Assembly: GCA_027294925.1 (NCBI GenBank)
Contig: JAPULM010000122.1
Coordinates: 1 to 7,957, forward strand
Direction of reading: 5' to 3'
From: a bacterium
GTDB lineage: Bacteria; Tectomicrobia; Entotheonellia; Entotheonellales; Entotheonellaceae
Length of the DNA stretch: 7,957 bases
Shown: one piece after another, positions 6,297 through 7,957 of the stretch
Numbering within the stretch: position 1 is the first letter of the stretch
How the letters are laid out: each line of letters opens with the position of its first letter
Notes under the pieces: model-generated
What the model saw: the letters and a program-made list of their open reading frames with translations, nothing else
Database searches by the model: none
Told to the model about the DNA's origin: nothing
Program-made: the position numbers and the translations under genes

Positions 6297-6352
6297 CCTG
6301 GCATACCTTGTGAAGCGCAATTCTAGCAGTGCTACTCTCACAGCACGCCAGG
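6297..6352 (-). terminator. Weak candidate terminator region downstream of the amidohydrolase gene
   Basis: Read on the minus strand, CCTGGC (6347-6352) and GCCAGG (6297-6302) pair at long range, with an inner GTGCT/AGCAC hairpin between them, and CGATTTTTG follows. The long loop makes this uncertain, but the T-run after the second arm is in the right place to end the 6360-7241 transcript. Confidence 0.3.
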
Positions 6353-6359
6353 AAACGCC

Positions 6360-7241
6360 TCAAAATCGATACAACGCCGCCGGCGTATCAACCATGATCT
6401 TACGGCGCATATCTTCATCACTAACCCAGTCCCCGAACGCATTCACCAGATCGCCGTCATTCGGGTTAACCTGGTATTTGTTCGGATGTGGCCAATCGGT
6501 GCCCCACATGATGCGCTCGGGCGCTGCCTCGATCAGGGCATGCGCCATGGGCTTTACGTCGTCATAGGGTGGTAGATCGGTCGCGCTCACCCGATTCGCC
6601 CCTGAGATCTTTACCCATGTATTGCCCTCCCGTACTAGCTCCAGAAGGGCTGCAAAGCCTAGGGCCGACACACCGGCCGTTGCTGGCTGATAGGCAAAGT
6701 GACCGACGGACATCGGGACCTTGAGCCCTTTGAAGGTGGGCATTAGGTCCAAAATGTCCTTGCCCGGAAACAGAAACTCGATGTGCCAACCAAATGGCGC
6801 AATGCGCGCGGCAAGTTCGGGTATCTGCCGTAGTTCGATCGGCATGCCGCCTTTGTTGTCCGTGTTAAGACGAACGCCGCGCACGCCGGCAGCGTCGAAC
6901 GCTCCGAGTTCTTCGTCCGTGCTGTCCAGCGTAACGGACAAAACGGCTCGGGCACGGTCCGTGTCAGTATTAAGTGCGGCCATGCTGTCCATGATGGCGG
7001 AATTGTCAACGCCGTAGACCGACGGCTGGGTGAAGACGACGCGATCAATGCCAAGTGTCTCGTGCAAGTGCTTGAGGTCAGCAAGTGTTGATTCAGGGGG
7101 ATTGTAGCCGCGCCCGGGCGACAACGGATAACGCTTCTCAAAGACATGAACATGCGTGTCAATCGATCCATTTGGCAGCTGGATGTCGGGTTTGCGCGGA
7201 TTGCGGTCCGGTGGCATGCAGTCCCTGATTTCATTGGTCAC
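6360..7241 (-). CDS. LigI-like amidohydrolase (2-pyrone-4,6-dicarboxylate lactonase family, COG3618)
   Basis: This 293-residue TIM-barrel hydrolase is of the usual length for the LigI family. Motifs in order are SIDTHVHVF (His30, His32), SPGRGYNP, LGIDRVVFTQPSVYGVDN (64-80), AGVRGVRLN (118-126), FGWHIEF (150-156), VGHFAYQ (His181), WVKISGANR (209-217), WGTDWPHP (Asp249) and PAALYRF at the end. His30, His32, His181 and Asp249 correspond to the active-site residues of LigI, so it should be catalytic. Relatives open lactones in aromatic or sugar-acid breakdown (2-pyrone-4,6-dicarboxylate, galactarolactone, sulfomuconolactone). The exact substrate cannot be told. The start is GTG 7241, chosen over ATG 7256 because AGGAG falls within the longer form's codons 2-3, at ideal spacing to the GTG. 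No other catabolic gene is in view, so its pathway is unknown. Confidence 0.88.
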   Translation of the reverse strand: MTNEIRDCMPPDRNPRKPDIQLPNGSIDTHVHVFEKRYPLSPGRGYNPPESTLADLKHLHETLGIDRVVFTQPSVYGVDNSAIMDSMAALNTDTDRARAVLSVTLDSTDEELGAFDAAGVRGVRLNTDNKGGMPIELRQIPELAARIAPFGWHIEFLFPGKDILDLMPTFKGLKVPMSVGHFAYQPATAGVSALGFAALLELVREGNTWVKISGANRVSATDLPPYDDVKPMAHALIEAAPERIMWGTDWPHPNKYQVNPNDGDLVNAFGDWVSDEDMRRKIMVDTPAALYRF

Positions 7242-7248
7242 CGTTATT

Positions 7249-7253
7249 CTCCT
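7249..7253 (-). promoter_or_regulatory. Shine-Dalgarno AGGAG selecting GTG 7241
   Basis: On the minus strand AGGAG ends 7 nt before the GTG at 7241-7239. The upstream in-frame ATG (7256) overlaps this AGGAG and has no comparable site of its own. Confidence 0.65.
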
Positions 7254-7504
7254 CATTCAACCCCTTCAGCCCCTGCCAACGAACGGCCGCCCCGGAGAAC
7301 CCTTGAGACTTCAGCCTAACCTATCTTGAGCGCCATGTCCAGGCTGCACTGGGCAGTGCTGCGCTGTGAGCCGCTGTCGGCAGGCAGCCGCTGGCGGCTG
7401 GCGCTGAGATGCCGCAAGGGTGTTTTCAAGTGGATGGGAATATTCTTCCGACTGATCATTTTATTCCATCAAAATATTTCATTATTATAAGAAAAACAAA
7501 GAGT
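7254..7504. other. Non-coding region with GC-rich repeats then AT-rich DNA
   Basis: No gene is seen. The left part, nearest the amidohydrolase start, should hold its promoter, but no clear -35/-10 pair stands out. The middle (7346-7400) is GC-rich with inverted repeats. From about 7440 composition swings to strongly AT-rich, which may be curved or easily melted DNA upstream of the promoter at 7505-7533. Confidence 0.5.
7346..7400. repeat. Cluster of short inverted and direct repeats
   Basis: GCACTG-GG-CAGTGC (7346-7359) is a near-perfect dyad and CAGCCG-CTGG-CGGCTG (7385-7400) a perfect 6-bp stem with 4-nt loop. AGCCGCTG occurs twice, at 7369-7376 and 7386-7393. It lies between divergently transcribed genes (7241 minus and 7594 plus), so operators for a shared regulator are possible. 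Confidence 0.4.
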
Positions 7505-7533
7505 TTTACGTTTTAATTATCGCGACGTATATT
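7505..7533 (+). promoter_or_regulatory. Putative sigma-70 promoter for the 7594 gene
   Basis: TTTACG (7505-7510, 4/6 match to TTGACA) and TATATT (7528-7533, 5/6 match to TATAAT) are separated by 17 bp in an AT-rich context. Transcription would start near 7540, leaving a leader of about 54 nt. Confidence 0.5.
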
Positions 7534-7541
7534 TATAGAAA

Positions 7542-7577
7542 AGGCCCTCTCCCATCTCAAAACAGGATGGGGAGCCT
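7542..7577 (+). repeat. Imperfect 5'-leader stem-loop
   Basis: CCCAT (7551-7555) pairs with ATGGG (7567-7571). The stem extends through CT/AG (7549-7550 with 7573-7574) and AGG/CCT (7542-7544 with 7575-7577) with small bulges. It ends four bases before the AAGGAGGT site, so it could modulate translation of the downstream gene. Confidence 0.35.
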
Positions 7578-7580
7578 AAC

Positions 7581-7588
7581 AAGGAGGT
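7581..7588 (+). promoter_or_regulatory. Very strong Shine-Dalgarno AAGGAGGT
   Basis: AAGGAGGT (7581-7588) is close to fully complementary to the 16S rRNA 3' end and lies 5 nt before ATG 7594. It fixes the start there and rules out ATG 7567, which lies upstream of this site in the leader stem. High expression is implied. Confidence 0.8.
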
Positions 7589-7593
7589 ATCCC

Positions 7594-7845
7594 ATGCCAA
7601 GCGTCATCGAAGCACCAAAAACTGTAGAAGAAGAACACCTAGAGCAGTCTCACGAGACACTGCCACCAATCCCTGCGCCACGCAGAGGGTTTATCAGTAA
7701 GATGACCGCCTTGCTGGCGAAGGTGGCACCACGCCACAAACAGCACGCCGACCGGCAGGGACTGCGCCGCCAAGAGGTAGAGATGTCGCTCGACATCCTG
7801 GCACGAGAGCGTCCCTACCTCTACATCCAAGGGGTGGCCGGCTAA
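7594..7845 (+). CDS. Small hypothetical protein with strong translation signals
   Basis: This 83-residue protein is not of a family I recognise. The N-terminal third is acidic and proline-containing, probably disordered (EAPKTVEEEHLEQSHETLPP at 6-25). A basic amphipathic middle (RRGFISKMTALLAKVAPRHK, about 29-48) follows, then a likely helical end finishing SLDILARERPYLYIQGVAG. No signal peptide, transmembrane segment, cysteine or zinc site is present. The charge split (acidic N-terminus, basic middle) could suit a nucleic-acid- or partner-binding protein, but nothing proves this. A sigma-70-like promoter (7505-7533) and AAGGAGGT make it a convincing expressed gene. The next ORF starts 15 bp after its stop, so it may head an operon. 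Confidence 0.7.
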   Translation: MPSVIEAPKTVEEEHLEQSHETLPPIPAPRRGFISKMTALLAKVAPRHKQHADRQGLRRQEVEMSLDILARERPYLYIQGVAG

Positions 7846-7860
7846 CGTAGAGAGAACGGA

Positions 7861-7932
7861 ATGGACAGCGCGTCCAAACAACTGATCATCAACGTCATGG
7901 CGGGTAATCCGGGTGCGTTCACCATTAGATGA
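7861..7932 (+). CDS. Very short ORF, possible micro-gene, leader peptide or frameshifted gene start
   Basis: ATG 7861 begins a 23-residue frame (MDSASKQLIINVMAGNPGAF, then TIR) ending at TGA 7930-7932. A weak GAGAG Shine-Dalgarno lies 6 nt upstream and the gap to the preceding gene is 15 bp. The segment reads like the amino end of a normal folded protein (amphipathic helix then GNPGAF), so it may be a gene cut short by a stop or frameshift. Its TGA overlaps an ATG at 7929 as ATGA, which would also fit a translated leader coupled to the next gene. Confidence 0.4.
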   Translation: MDSASKQLIINVMAGNPGAFTIR

Positions 7933-7957
7933 ACAACTTTACGTTAGCCAACCTCGC
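7929..7957 (+). CDS. Start of a possible coupled ORF, 3' truncated by window end
   Basis: ATG at 7929-7931 overlaps the preceding TGA (ATGA) and the frame stays open for the nine visible codons (MNNFTLANL). There is too little sequence to assign any function, and the start could be chance. Confidence 0.2.

Noticed and set aside
6360..7256. Longer amidohydrolase start at ATG 7256
   Set aside because: Its first codons contain the AGGAG that serves the GTG at 7241, and the extra residues MRRIT are not part of the fold.

Overview
The window looks like chromosomal DNA of a moderately GC-rich proteobacterium, on these grounds: sigma-54 machinery, an IHF-like site, a ClpB very close to proteobacterial ClpB, and Shine-Dalgarno-led genes. 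The species cannot be named from the sequence. No rRNA, tRNA, CRISPR array or recognisable insertion sequence was seen.

Positions 1-2637 hold four co-directional, closely spaced plus-strand genes. They are the 3' part of a VOC/methylmalonyl-CoA-epimerase-like gene, a small IsdG-type (antibiotic-biosynthesis/heme-degrading) monooxygenase, a sigma-54 enhancer-binding activator (PAS, AAA+, Fis-type HTH), and a thioredoxin-fold protein whose active site is CxxS instead of CxxC. Gaps of 34, 38 and 21 bp suggest one transcript.

Positions 2638-3183 are the most interesting part. In order they hold two copies of a TTGCGACGTC palindromic element, an AT-rich stretch with an IHF-like site, a consensus -24/-12 sigma-54 promoter (TTGGCACG-N4-TTGCT), and a short reading frame resembling the C-terminal end of a CbpA/DnaJ-type co-chaperone. 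Then comes clpB (3184-5820), a full-length disaggregase. The layout suggests that the activator gene just upstream switches on clpB from this promoter. Together with the CxxS thioredoxin-like protein and the dnaJ relic, the locus reads as a signal-responsive, sigma-54-driven protein quality-control module rather than an ordinary sigma-32 heat-shock clpB. This is inference from sequence architecture and has not been tested.

Positions 5821-6359 contain a very strong hairpin just after clpB. They also hold a small minus-strand orphan gene (5965-6183) preceded by a perfect TATAAT box inside a 13-bp palindrome. Positions 6360-7241 (minus strand) encode a LigI-like (2-pyrone-4,6-dicarboxylate lactonase family, COG3618) amidohydrolase. 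Its start is best placed at a GTG led by AGGAG.

Positions 7242-7593 are non-coding, with a GC-rich stretch of inverted repeats followed by a strongly AT-rich stretch holding a sigma-70-like promoter. From 7594 to the end are a small unrecognised gene with a very strong ribosome binding site, a 23-residue ORF, and a further ORF start overlapping it as ATGA and running off the window.
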